Source of the DNA: Simmondsia chinensis
Lineage: Eukaryota; Streptophyta; Magnoliopsida; Caryophyllales; Simmondsiaceae
Assembly: GCA_018398585.1 (NCBI GenBank)
Contig: JAGTTD010000011.1
Location: 8,617,001 to 8,681,000 of the forward strand
DNA length: 64,000 bases
Direction: 5' to 3'
A program made the translations under genes and the position numbers. Numbering within the stretch: the stretch's first letter is position 1; the number at the start of each line of letters is the position of its first letter. The notes beneath the pieces are model-generated. The model worked only from the letters and a program-made list of their open reading frames with translations, ran no database searches and had not been told where the DNA came from. Shown here piece by piece: positions 54,073 through 64,000 of the stretch.

Positions 54073-56035
54073 TTAATGACAGTTATTGGTGAAGAAAGCC
54101 ATGAAGAGGAGGCTGATGAAGAAGTTCTTTAGGAACCAACTCTGGAGGAGGAGGAATTCGAGGCAGAAGAGGACAGTTCTGTGGAAATATCAGTGAAAGC
54201 TCTAACCGGGTCTGGTTCACACGACACCATTAGAATCAAGGGGGTAGTGGGACCACAGACATTGCTTATCCTCATTGATAGCGGTAGTACACACAGCTTT
54301 GTTGATCCTAAGGTCATAAGAGCTGTGGGACAAGAGATCATCAAGACTACTCCCCTTGCCGTGACCGTTGCTGATGGTAATTCCCTCCTCACTCACACAA
54401 AATGTAAGAACTTCAGTTGGAAAATGCAGGGGCATAAGTTTGTCTATGACTTTAGGCTCTTGAGACTTGGTGGTTGTGACATGGTACTAGGAGTAGATTG
54501 GATGAAGGCCTACAGTCCAATCCTCTTTGATTTTCACAATTGGCAGTTTCCTTTGAAAAGGAAGGACTTAAGATCAAATTGCAAGGCATTTGTGAGCAAG
54601 GACAGCTGCAATACATGAGTGGGAAGCAGCTACACAAGGCACTAAGGAAGGAAGATTACAATTGGGTTGGTCATTTTTATTCAATCACACCAAATGCAGC
54701 ACTTGAGCAGCAACAGATTTCAGCTCCTCTGCAGAATCTATTGACAAAATTTGATGACATTTTCAGACAACCTGATGAGTTACCTCCCCATAGGTCCTTG
54801 GATCATGCTATTCCACTGAAGGAAGGAGCCCATCCAGTCAGCCGCCGCCCTACAGATACCCACATTCACAAAAAAAATGAGATTAAGCGACAGGTGGATG
54901 AACTGCTCCAGACCAAGTTCATCAGGCATAGTCACTCTCCCTTTACATCACCGGTAATTTTGGTGAAGAAGAAGGATAGAACATCACGAATGTGCATTGA
55001 TTACCGCCAATTGAACTTTCTTACAGTCAAGGACAAGTTCCCAATACCTGTCATTGACGATTTACTTGATGAACTCAATGGTGCTTGCTACTTTTCTAAG
55101 CTGGACCTACAGCAGGGGTATTATCAGATAAGAGTTCAAGAAGGCGACATCCATAAGACAGCCTTTAGGACACATCAAGGTCATTATGAGTTCGTGGTAA
55201 TGCCCTTTGGGCTATCCAACGCACCAGCCACATTTCAAGCTTTGATGAATGAGGTGTTCAAAGCTTACTTGAGGAGGTTTGTCCTTGTTTTTTTTCGATG
55301 ACATATTGGTCTACAGCCCCACATTGCAGCAACACTTGGTGCAACTGAGGAATGTCTTCCAGATAATGAGAATTCACAAGCTGTTCGCTAAGCTCTGCAA
55401 ATGTGCCTTTGCTCAAACTCAGGTTGAATACCTGGGACATATAATATCCTTTGAAGGAGTTGCCACCGATCCAAGCAAAGTGCAAACTATGTTGCAATGG
55501 CCAGAGCCCAAATCCCTTACAGAATTAAGGGGATTTTTGGGTTTAACAGGCTACTACCGCAAATTCATAATGGGGTATGGGTTGATTGCCAAGCCATTAA
55601 CAGAATTGCTCAAGAAGGACAACTTCCATTGGAATGTTTCAGCTCAGGAGGCATTTGAATCACTGAAACAGATCATGACCAAGGCTCCAGTCCTTGCTAT
55701 GCCTGACTTCAGCCAGCCCTTCACTCTTGAAACTGATGCTAGCAGTTCAGGCATTGGTGCTGTTCTTTCGCAAGGCGGAAGACCATTGGCTTACTTAAGC
55801 CAAGCTTTGGGACCAAAGAACCAAAGTCTCTCCATCTATGAGAAGGAGTATATGGCCATACTTTTGGCTGTCCAAAAGTGGCACCATTATCTGGAAGGCC
55901 ACAAATTTGTCATAAAAACAGATCATCAAAGTCTAAAATACTTGCTCGAGCAAAGGATCACCACAAGGGTCCAAAGAAAAGGGTTGATGAGAATGCTGGG
56001 GGTTAGAATACACCATTGAGTACCGGAAGGGGGCT
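54073..56035 (+). pseudogene. Gypsy H protease, RT and RNase H
   Basis: An acidic linker (EEEEFEAEED) precedes the protease. LILIDSGSTHSFVD has the intact DSG active site and LGGCDMVLGVDWM the flap end. RT has [54 protein letters not shown] and [20 protein letters not shown], then [10 protein letters not shown] with the catalytic DD. A T-run expansion at about 55285-55295 shifts the frame just before DD. RNase H follows: FTLETDASSSGIGAVLSQ, YEKEYMAILLAVQKW and KTDHQSLKYLLEQR. A shift near 56000 breaks the end. One more shift lies near 54540. Confidence 0.93.
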
Positions 56036-56041
56036 GAAAAT

Positions 56042-57180
56042 TTGGTAGCAAATGCTCTCTCTAGATGCAATGAGGCAACAGAATCAGAGGAAAAAGCAGA
56101 TGAAGCTCGGGTTGCTGCAATCACTGAAGTAGTACCTCTTTGGATGACAGAAGTGATCAGTTCTTATGAAAACGATGAATTTGCTAAAGCTTACATTGTT
56201 CCTTACTGTATCAATTCCTCTCCAGCAAATCTTGATTCCAATATTTCTGTTAATGGAGGCATCATAAGGGTTAACGGCAAAATCTATGTGGGTAATGACA
56301 GCAAGTTAAGGGAACATATCATAGCAGCATCTCATGACTCTCCTTGGGGGGTTCACTCTGGCAGAGAAGGTTCATATCAGAGAATCAAGCATTATTTTTA
56401 TTGGCCTAAGCTGAAGAAGCAAGTCCAAGAATTCGTGGACCAGTGCCAAATTTGCCAACTGATCAAGGTGGATCACACACCTTACAAAGGCCTGCTGCAA
56501 CCTCTTCCAATTCCCGAAGGTTCTTGGACCCACATCAGCATGGATTTCATTGAGGGACTACCTAAATCTGAAGGGAAGGAGATCATTTGGGTAGTAATTG
56601 ATTGTTTTACCCGATATGGTCACTTCATTGCTCTTCATCACCCCATCACTGCTGAAAAGTTGGCTCGGTTGTTCTTAGACAACATCTACAAACTACATGG
56701 CCTTCCTTAAACAATTGTGTTAGACAGAGACAAGTTATTCACTAGTAACTTCTGGCGTGAGCTGTTCCTTCTGATGGGCACCACCTTAGCCTTGAGTTCT
56801 TCTTACCATCCATAATTGGATGGCCAAACCAAGAGAGTTAATCAAAGTGTAGAGCAGTACCTGCGTGGCATGACATTCTCACATCCCAAACAATGGCACA
56901 AATGGCTCTCTCTGGCTAAGTATTGGTATAATATTCATTCTCATAGTTCCTTAGGAACTACACCATTCAAAGCTCTCTATGGTCAATATCCTCCTTCTCC
57001 ATTATTCAATCAAGGGGTGGTCTCTCATGTACAAGGGGTTACTGACTTACTTCAGCAGAGAATGCAACTAATTCATTAGCTCAAAGATAATTTACAATTG
57101 GCTCAAGCTAGGATGAAGTTCTACGCAGATAAGAAGAGAACTGATAAGAGCTTCAATGTGGGAGATATGGTATATCTTAA
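56042..57180 (+). pseudogene. Gypsy H integrase
   Basis: The HHCC zinc end reads HSGREGSYQRIKHYFYWPKL then FVDQCQICQLIK. The core has SMDFIEGLPKSEGKEIIWVV and VIDCFTRYGHFI (first D), [14 protein letters not shown] (second D) and a damaged Glu region (DGQTKRVNQSVEQYLR, where the expected Glu is Lys-Arg-Val). A stop at 56708, a stop at 56814 and one at 57077 interrupt it. The Glu to Val loss would inactivate the enzyme even without the stops. Confidence 0.88.
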
Positions 57181-57189
57181 ACTGCAGCC

Positions 57190-57594
57190 ATATTGACAAA
57201 GTTCAGTAGCAATCTGCAAAAACATCAAGTTATCTGCCAGGTTCTATGGCCCTTACAAAATCATAGAACGAATTGGCAAGGTAGCATACAAATTGGAGCT
57301 TCCCCGAGATTGCTGGATTCACCCTGTGTTTCATATTTCCTTACTGAAGAAACAGGTCTCTTCCAAAGCTGACGGCACTGAAAGTACCCAAAGAGGAGCA
57401 ACAGCAAGCTTGCAAGCAGGAAGTAACGGTCAATTGATCCTTGAACCTGAGGTCATTCTTGATAAAAGAACGGTGTAGCAGCAAGGCAACACCACACAAC
57501 AGCTTTTGATCAAATGGACCAACTTGAGCACTGAACAGGCTACTTGGGAGAATTCCAACTTCATCAAATCTCAATTTCCTTCTTTCCATTCTTG
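57190..57594 (+). pseudogene. Gypsy H integrase C-terminus and chromodomain
   Basis: [20 protein letters not shown] followed by [12 protein letters not shown] is the conserved GPY/F module. After a linker, [14 protein letters not shown] (with an in-frame TAG), LLIKWTNLSTEQATWENSNF and IKSQFPSF form the chromodomain, with the W..L....ATWE pattern. This domain steers insertion towards heterochromatin. The frame ends at the TGA at 57594. Confidence 0.88.
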
Positions 57595-57610
57595 AGACAA
57601 GAATGAATTA

Positions 57611-57623
57611 AAGGGGAGGGAAT
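57611..57623 (+). other. Polypurine tract of gypsy H
   Basis: AAGGGGAGGGAAT directly before the TG of the 3' LTR. Confidence 0.9.
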
Positions 57624-57890
57624 TGTCATAAACCGAACTTAGAATTAGGCTAATATGCATTTTGGCGGGAATAATACTTCTTAGTGCATTTAGGTGGGAA
57701 AGTTTGTTATGTGAATGGGTGATGTGTCCGGGTAGTTACATCTTGAGCTAAGCTTTGTAAATATCTATACAAAGATTTGGAAATGTAAGAAGTGATGATT
57801 CAATGAAAATATAATCCAATTCCTTGTTTTTGCTCTATCTCTTGCTCTCAATTCGATGGTTAACATTCAATTTCTAGTTGATTTCTAACA
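57624..57890 (+). repeat. 3' LTR of gypsy H (267 bp)
   Basis: TGTCATAAACCG to TTTCTAACA, followed by the GGTAC target duplication. Confidence 0.96.
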
Positions 57891-57895
57891 GGTAC

Positions 57896-59768
57896 CAAGC
57901 AACAGAGAGTCATGGTGGTGGTGCGAGGAGGTCCAAGAGAAGATTAAGGCGAAACAAGTTTGTTTCAAAGAATGGGATCATAGCATAGATGAGGATATGT
58001 AACATCGATATCTGCAAGCCAGGAGAGAAGCTAAGCAGTTAGAGAAGCACAATCAAGAGCTTATGAGGATTTCTACAAAAGGCTGGAGACCAAGGAGGGT
58101 GCGAGGGACCTATATAGAATCGCCAAAGCTAGAGAAAGAAAGACAAGGGACTTGGACATAGTACAATGTATAAGAGGGGAGGATGGATAGGTACTTGTGG
58201 ACAGGCAACTGATTAAGGCTAGAGATATCCTTAGATGATCTTCAAACATCTGAGGAGCATCAGAACCACTGTTATTGTAGGCAAATTAGCCCCGAGGAAG
58301 TCAAGGAAACCCTGAAATTCATGGGAAGGGGTAAAGCAGTTGGCCTAGATGACATACCCATAGAAGTATGGAAATGCCTTGGACAGAAGGGCGTCAGTTG
58401 GCTGACTAAACTGTTTAATCAAATCCTCTTGGGGGAGAAGATGCCTGAGAAATGGAGGAAGAGCACAGTGATCCCGATATATAAGAACAAAGGCGACATT
58501 CAGAGTTGCGCTAACTATCGGGTATCAAACTAATGTGTCACATTCTGAAGTTGTGGGAACAGGTCATAAAGAGGAGGTTAAGGCAACAGACAGAGGTGTC
58601 CGAGAACCAATTCGGATTTACACCCAGGAGATCAACCATAGAAGCCATCTACATTCTAAGGCGAACGATAGAGCAATATAGGGAGAGACAAAAGGACCTT
58701 GACATGGTTTTCATTGATTTAGAGAAGGCATATGATAGGGTGCCAAGGGAGGTCCTTTGGAGAGTTATGGATAGGAAAGGCATCCCCGTGCCATACATCC
58801 GAGCTATTAGAGACATGTATGAGGAGGCACAGACTATGGTGTGTACAGAGGATGAGGAGGCAGACGCTTTCCCGATAACAGTAGGGGTACACTAGGGCTC
58901 GGCTTTGAGCCCCTACCTATTCATTTTGGTTATGGACGAGCTCACTAGGCACATCCAAGGATGTGTACCTTGGTGCATGCTTTTTGTAGATGACATAGTG
59001 TTGGTGGGAGAGTTGCGGGAAGAGGTAAATAAGAAGCTTGAACAGTGGAGAGGGGCACTAGAGTTGAAGGGTTTACGACTAAGCAGAGCCAAGACCGAGT
59101 ACATGGAACTCAAATTCGATCCCTCCACCACGCCTAGCCGGGAAGACGTCAAGATTGGATCTGAGGCCATAGCGAAGAAGGAGAGCTTCAGGTACTTGGG
59201 GTCCATGGTACAGAACAACGGCGAAGTTGACGAGGATGTCAACAACCGGATTAAAGCGGGATGGCATAAGTGGAGGTTGGCCTCCGCAGTACTTTGTGAT
59301 AGAAAGTTCCCCTTGAAGCTAAAGGGAAGATACTATACGACGGTTGTGAGGCCAGCCATGACGTATGGGGCGGAGTGCAGGGTGATGAAACAACAGCACA
59401 CACAGAAGATGAAGGTGGTGGAGATATGAATACTGAGGTGGATGTGCGGACACACAAGGATGGATAGGATCAGAAACGACGTCATAAGAGGCAAATTGGG
59501 CGTAGCCCCCATTGAAGATAAATTGAGAGAGCAACGTTTGAGGTGGTTCGGACATGTTAGAAGGAGACCGGACAATGCTCCAGTAAGGAGGTGCGAACAT
59601 CCCCTTACTACACTAGGCAGGAAAGGAAGAGGCAGGCCAAAGAAGAGATGGATGGAGACGATCCGACAAGACTTCACCCACCTAAACCTTTGGGAGGAGA
59701 TGGCCTTAGATAGGGCCCAATGGAGGGCTAGTATAGGGGTTATAGATGCTCCAGTTGGAGTAGGGTAG
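57896..59768 (+). pseudogene. RTE connector, reverse transcriptase and C-terminus
   Basis: Continues the RTE after the gypsy insert: SWWWCEEVQEKIKAKQ connector, then RT blocks. GRGKAVGLDDIPIEVWKCLG (58327-58386), EKWRKSTVIPIYKNKGDIQS, ENQFGFTPRRSTIEAIYILR, MVFIDLEKAYDRVPREVLWR and [16 protein letters not shown] follow in order. The catalytic box reads CMLFVDDIVLVGE, with the usual FADD changed to FVDD. The C-terminal part has RGRPKKRWMETIRQDFTHLN and stops at 59768. Breaks: a one-base loss near 58520, TAG at 58893-58895, TGA at 59427-59429, and several in the connector. Confidence 0.92.
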
Positions 59769-60135
59769 TCTAGCTTATTAGTGTTAGGCTGTGTTATCCT
59801 CCTGGCGCACTTAGGTTGTGTACTCTACTACCTGCATGCCTACCTGCCGACCTACCTACCTATCCTTTGATTTCTGCTTGTTTTTTGCTTGATGTGGCTT
59901 GCTTTATGTCTTGTGTCTTGTGTGCTTTGTGTCTATTGTCTTGATTGCTTTGTTGTTCTCCTATTGCTAGGTCTCTTGCTCTCTACGGCGGACCATTCTC
60001 TAGGGTTGGGGGTCCTCAGAAACAAGCTCTCTTTAGGGTAGCCCCTTGAAGGGGAAAGGCTGCGTACATCTACCCCCCCAGACCTTGCTTTTGCGGGAGC
60101 CCTTGCAGGTACTGGGTTTGTTGTTGTTGTTGTAT
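59769..60135 (+). other. RTE 3' untranslated region and (TTG)n tail
   Basis: Holds the end signature used by all related copies in this window: GGGTTGGGGGTCCTCAGAAAC near 60002, GGGGAAAGGCTGCGTACATC near 60051, and GGGAGCCCTTGCAGGTACTGGG near 60095-60116. Four to five TTG units close it. This region is presumably what the RTE reverse transcriptase recognises. Confidence 0.85.
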
Positions 60136-60150
60136 AGGAAGGAGAGTATT

Positions 60151-60499
60151 GAAAACCAATTATTGTTTCTTTCTCCGAGATATTTTTTTCACTCACATTA
60201 CAACCTTTTTATAACCTTAAATAGAATTTTAATATTATTAGTTATTATTAGTTATTTCAAATATGAATAGACCATGTTGCAATACACTTGGCAGCCATTA
60301 ATTAAATCCAAACAAATATCTCCACTAACGTAGGGATTTCCTATTTGACCAAATTATTTTTTAACAATTATTTTAATATGTATAAAATTCAAAGTTAAAA
60401 TCTGCATGTATACATAAAATGATGCGCGTATGTATATAAGTAATAAATAACATAGTTTTTAATTTTTTAAATCAGTAAAAAATATTTTAATTTTCAACA
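60151..60499 (-). repeat. Copia I 3' LTR, outer half
   Basis: The complement starts TGTTGAAAATTAAAAT at 60499. A TATA-like TTATAAAAAGG on the minus strand is at about 60205-60216. It is continuous with 50385-50663 before RTE insertion, giving an LTR of about 630 bp. Confidence 0.82.
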
Positions 60500-60509
60500 T
60501 TCCCCCACA
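60500..60509 (-). other. Polypurine tract of copia I
   Basis: The minus strand reads TGTGGGGGAA directly before the LTR start, as in copia A. Confidence 0.75.
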
Positions 60510-61077
60510 AGATTTAAAAAATTAAAAAGTGAACAAAATATTTGTGAGCATTTGTATTCCGTTAATAGATGTAGGTACCTTCCGGGTTTAAACCCACACT
60601 TAATGTTATGAGTTTCAACCTGAAAAACCATAGTAGCATATAGATCTTTGAACTAGGTCTTTATAGCCATGTCTACATTCACCACACACATAGAATACCA
60701 ATAATTTAAGGTTCTATCAATGGGGCGTGTTATGGTCATGCACACAAATCCTGTCTCATGAGTGTCGTTAGGGAATAGCCCTGTTCCCACAGTGGTGGCC
60801 CCACCACCACACCCACGTAGGTGGACCCTCCAAGAGTAACCTGTGATCATCACCCCGCAAACTATATGCCTTCGGGTCCATTTAGAGCTTCAAAACCCTG
60901 CCTTAAACATCACAGAATAGAGCACTTCACCTTAGGAATGGAACCTGAGAATACCCCACTATAAAACAAGTGCTCTTAAAATCACCCATCAGCTTCCTTT
61001 TTACCCGTTGAACCTCATTCATTGGATCGCCATACCTTTGAGGACGGGTTTCCACTGTGGTGACTACTTTTTAGGCT
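60510..61077 (-). other. 3' untranslated spacer of copia I
   Basis: About 570 bp with no ORF. It shows scattered similarity to the corresponding spacer of copia A (178-941). Confidence 0.55.
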
Positions 61078-64000
61078 TCAGCCCATTCCCCTCGATGATT
61101 GTATAACTTGCTGGCGCGTCAATCCCTTCGTAAGCAGATCAGCAATATTATCTGCCGACCTGACAAAGTCAACAGCAGTCACACCATGTGTAAGTAAATG
61201 CTTTATTGATTCATGAATTAACCTCAAGTGCCTCCTTTTTTCATCAAAATTTTTATTTTTAATCTTAGCTATTACAGCTTGATTGTCACAATGTAACAAA
61301 ATTGGAGGCATAAGTTTAGGAAATAATGGTATATCAGTCATAAAACTTTTGATCCACTCAGCTTTAATACTAGCAGCTTCTAGTGCTACTAACTCGGCTT
61401 CCATAGTGGAACAAGAAATAATTATTTGTTTTGCAGACTTCTAAGACACTGCACCACCACCCAATGTAAACACAACCACTTATAGATTTTGTATCATCAG
61501 AATCAGCTATCCAGTTAGCATCACTAAATCCTTCAATTACAACAGGAAAACCACAATAATGAATAGCATAGTCTAAAGTTCCTTTTAGGTGCTTAAATAC
61601 CCTTTCTAAAGCAGCCCAATATATAACACTTGGGTTATGTGCATATCTACGTAATCTAGACACGGCATGTGAAATGTCTGGTCTAGTATGATTAGCTAGA
61701 TGTAACAAGGAACAAATTATTTGAGAATATTTATGTTGTGAAACACTTTCACCTTTATTTTTTTTAATTTAAATGTTGGATCAAAAGGACTAGTAACAGG
61801 AGTCACATCAATATAACCAAACTTTTTCAGCAATTTTTTAATATAGTGTGACTGGGTCAAAGCAATCCCACTTTCATCCTTAATTAATTTCATACCCAAA
61901 ATAACATCAACAGGACCAAGATCTTTCATATCAAAATTACTAGATAACAAAGACTTAATGTCCATAATATCATCGAGATTACTTCCAAATATCAATATAT
62001 CATCAACATATAATTAAAGTATAACACGTGTCACCAGTTTATTTAATGTATACACGTTTATCAGCACTATTTGTTTGAAAGCCATAAGAAAACATTACTT
62101 TATCAAACTTTTCATGCCATTGCTTAGGCACTTGATTTAATCCATAAAGGGATTTTACTAGCTTACAAACTTTATTTTCTTGCCCGGGAACAACAAAACC
62201 TTCTGGTTGATCCTTATAAATTTCTTCTTCTAAATCACTATTTAGAAATGCTGTCTTAACATCCATTTGGTGAATTTCTAATTCATATATAGAAGCAAGG
62301 GCAAGCAAGATTCTTATTGCAGTAATCTTAGAAACAAGCAAATAAGTATCAAAAAAATCTATTCCTTCTTCTTGTTTAAATCCCTTAGCCACCAATTTTG
62401 CTTTAAACTTTTCAATTGAACCATCAGTTCTCAGTTTTTTTTTCCTAAAAATCCATTTACTCCCAATTGGTTTACATCCATTCAAAATCAAAGTTTTATT
62501 TGCATAATAGATTCAATTTCATCATTAACTGCTTCTTTCCAGAAAGAAGCATCAACTGATTGCATCGGTTCTTTATAAGTTCTAGGATCATCTTCGATTA
62601 AAAAGGTATATAAGTCATCATTAAAATTTTTAGCCCTTCTAGACCTTTTACTTCTTCTAGGTTCATTATGATATTGATTATCATTATCATAATCTACAGA
62701 ACTAATAGAACTAGAAGAACTACTATCAGAAGTAATTCTAGATACTCTATTTTTCATTGGAAAAACATTTTCAAATAAAGTAGCATCACGGGATTCAATA
62801 ATAGTATTATTAGAAATTTTGAAAATTTCTGAATTTAATACTAAAAATCTATAAGTAGTACTATTTGTAGAATATCCAACAAATGCATAGTCTACAGTTT
62901 TAGGACCTAATTTTCTTTTCTTTATTTTAGGTATATTTACTTTAGCCAAACACCCCCATACTTTAAAATATTTCAAAGAGGGTTTTTTATTTTTCCATAA
63001 TTCATAGGGTGTTTTATCAACCTTCTTATATGGTACCCTATTTAGAACATGACAAGCAAAGTACAAAGCCTCACTCCATAAATTATTTGGTAAACCAGAA
63101 CTAATAAGCATACCATTGACCATATCTAATAAAGTTTTATTTTTTCTTTCAGCTACACCATTTGATTGAGGAGAATAGGAAGGTGATATTTCATGTACTA
63201 TACCATACATTTCACATAAATCATTCATATCAGTAAAAGCATATTCACCACCTCTATCAAAATGTAATATTTTAATTTTCCTTTCGAGTTGATTTTCAGG
63301 TTCTACTTTATAGATTTTAAATTTATCAAATAACTCACTTTTAGAGTGTATCAAATAAACATAACAATATTTTGAAAAATCATCTATAAAAGTAACAAAG
63401 TATCTTTTTCCACCACGAGTCAAAACTTGATTATTATCACAAATGTCACTATGAATTAATTCTAGTAATTTAGTTTCTCTTTCTACTTGTTTAAAGGGTT
63501 TTCTAGATTGTTTAGCTTGCACACATATTTCACTTTTTTGTTCATGTTTACACGTGATTTAGGCATAAGGTCTATGTTCATCATTCTTTTTATTGTATTT
63601 AAGTTAACATGACCAAGTCTACTACGCTAGATATCACAATGTTCGACATTTGCAATAGATAGCAAAGACATACTTTTTATTATTAGAAATATTCAAAATA
63701 CTTAAAAGAAAAAGGCCATCTAACAAATATTCTTTACCAATAAATGACCCAAATCTACTAATTACAACCTTATTGGACTCAAAAACAACTTTAAACCCTT
63801 GTTGAACTAAAAGAGATGCACTAATTAGATTTTTCCTAATGTTGGGTACATGGAGGACTCCATCCAAAACCAAGAATTTTCCGGAAGACAACTCTAAACG
63901 AAGTTGTCCTTGACCTAGGACATGAGCTGCACTCCCATTTCCCATGCTCATAGTTCTTGTGCCTGATACTTGATAAAATGAAAACGAGTTTCTATCAGTG
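61078..64000 (-). pseudogene. Copia I pol (protease side to RNase H), lightly broken, gag outside window
   Basis: From right to left: a protease/pre-integrase segment (63951-63634; GNGSAAHVLGQGQLRLELSS, VLHVPNIRKNLISASLL) and an H/C knuckle near 63610-63540. Integrase is at 63522-62488 (HSDICDNNQVLTRGGKRYFV, FIDDFSKYCYVYLIHSKSEL, HFDRGGEYAF, YSPQSNGVAERKNKTLLDMV: D, D and E all present; RVPYKKVDKTPYELWKNKKP). RT is at 62491-61717 (SKWIFRKKKLRTDGSIEKFK, MDVKTAFLNSDLEEEIY, YVDDILIFGS). RNase H is at 61708-61078 (SDANWIADSDDTKSISG, MEAELVALEAASIKAEWIKS, DEKRRHLRLIHESIK). Only about five breaks are seen, for instance a stop near 62015 just before YVDD and shifts near 61715 and 61390. Confidence 0.92.

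Larger units (their letters stand above)
52744..57890 (+). mobile_element. Complete chromodomain gypsy H nested in the RTE
   Basis: 5.15 kb with LTRs 52744-53008 and 57624-57890, a primer site at 53011-53022, a polypurine tract at 57611-57623 and target duplication GGTAC at 52739-52743 and 57891-57895. The order gag, protease, RT, RNase H, integrase, chromodomain identifies a chromovirus, and the small size and short LTRs fit the Reina type. By eye the LTRs differ at about ten positions, so this is the youngest large insertion in the window. Coding damage is limited to about eight stops and three shifts. Confidence 0.96.
50664..60135 (+). mobile_element. Full-length RTE-clade LINE split by gypsy H
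   Basis: A 15-bp target duplication AGGAAGGAGAGTATT lies at 50649-50663 and 60136-60150. Between them are a CT-rich and C-rich 5' region, an apurinic-type endonuclease, RT and a 3' untranslated region ending in (TTG)n. Removing the gypsy insert (52744-57890) and its duplicated 5 bp leaves about 4.3 kb. The endonuclease begins GTLNIGTLTKKS-like, which places it in the RTE group often mis-annotated as craniofacial-development-protein-like. It inserted into the 3' LTR of copia I. It carries a few stops and shifts and is not active as it stands. Confidence 0.92.
50385..64000 (-). mobile_element. Ty1/copia element I, 3' LTR split by nested elements, runs off the window
   Basis: Minus strand. The 3' LTR runs from 60499 down to 60151 and, after the RTE insertion, from 50663 down to 50385. 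The polypurine tract is at 60500-60509, an untranslated spacer at 60510-61077, and RNase H, RT, integrase and protease coding lie between 61078 and 64000. Gag and the 5' LTR lie beyond the window. Coding decay is much lighter than in copia A or D, so it is relatively young, although older than the RTE that split it. Confidence 0.88.

Overview
The window looks like intergenic heterochromatin from a plant nuclear genome, most likely a eudicot. This rests on several signs. There are Ty1/copia, Ty3/gypsy chromovirus and Tat-lineage LTR retrotransposons, RTE-clade LINEs, MITEs and a Mutator-like element with a plant mobile domain. Many primer sites match plant initiator tRNA-Met. The base composition is AT-rich with long SSRs. 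The species cannot be named from this sequence. No intact host gene is visible, and nearly every coding region belongs to a mobile element and carries stops or frameshifts.

Layout. 1-5386 is a decayed, truncated copia element on the minus strand (A), fused at about 5386 to a truncated chromovirus-like gypsy on the minus strand (B, to 8421). 8641-14053 is a complete but decayed gypsy (C) with 457/453-bp LTRs and a 5-bp target duplication. 14884-22911 is a plus-strand copia (D) that took three later insertions: a 103-bp RTE-tail fragment in its 5' LTR, a 1.7-kb 5'-truncated RTE at its reverse-transcriptase active site, and at the edge of its 3' LTR a 235-bp SINE whose head is 5S rRNA and whose tail is the RTE 3' end. 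22959-25265 is a 2.3-kb LTR element (E) without pol whose only ORF resembles a polypyrimidine-tract-binding-protein RRM. 25410-39022 is a 13.6-kb Tat-lineage gypsy (F). It carries gag, protease, RT, a second RNase H and integrase, then satellite-like arrays and two antisense decayed genes, one of gypsy-type-transposon character and one F-box/FBA-like.

39023-41461 is spacer with a triplicated 300-bp repeat, two related MITE-like elements and another RTE-tail insertion. 41462 to about 49400 is a MuDR/MULE element. It has a broken transposase, a six-exon plant-mobile-domain gene that abuts the transposase ORF, and subterminal arrays of short palindromes built on CCGCG. A second copy of its left end (about 49420-49765) is followed by a fragment resembling a chloroplast DUF1995/LPA3-type gene, a possible Pack-MULE.

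The right end is a three-level nest. A minus-strand copia (I) occupies 50385-64000 and runs off the window. Its 3' LTR is split by a full-length RTE (50664-60135, 15-bp target duplication), and that RTE is itself split by a chromodomain gypsy (H, 52744-57890, target duplication GGTAC).

The RTE links several parts. It supplies the EN/RT machinery and the 3' tail that is shared by the 5S-headed SINE and two short insertions, so those are probably trans-mobilised. All boundaries were read by eye. Where a terminal repeat or target duplication is quoted, it was located base by base.
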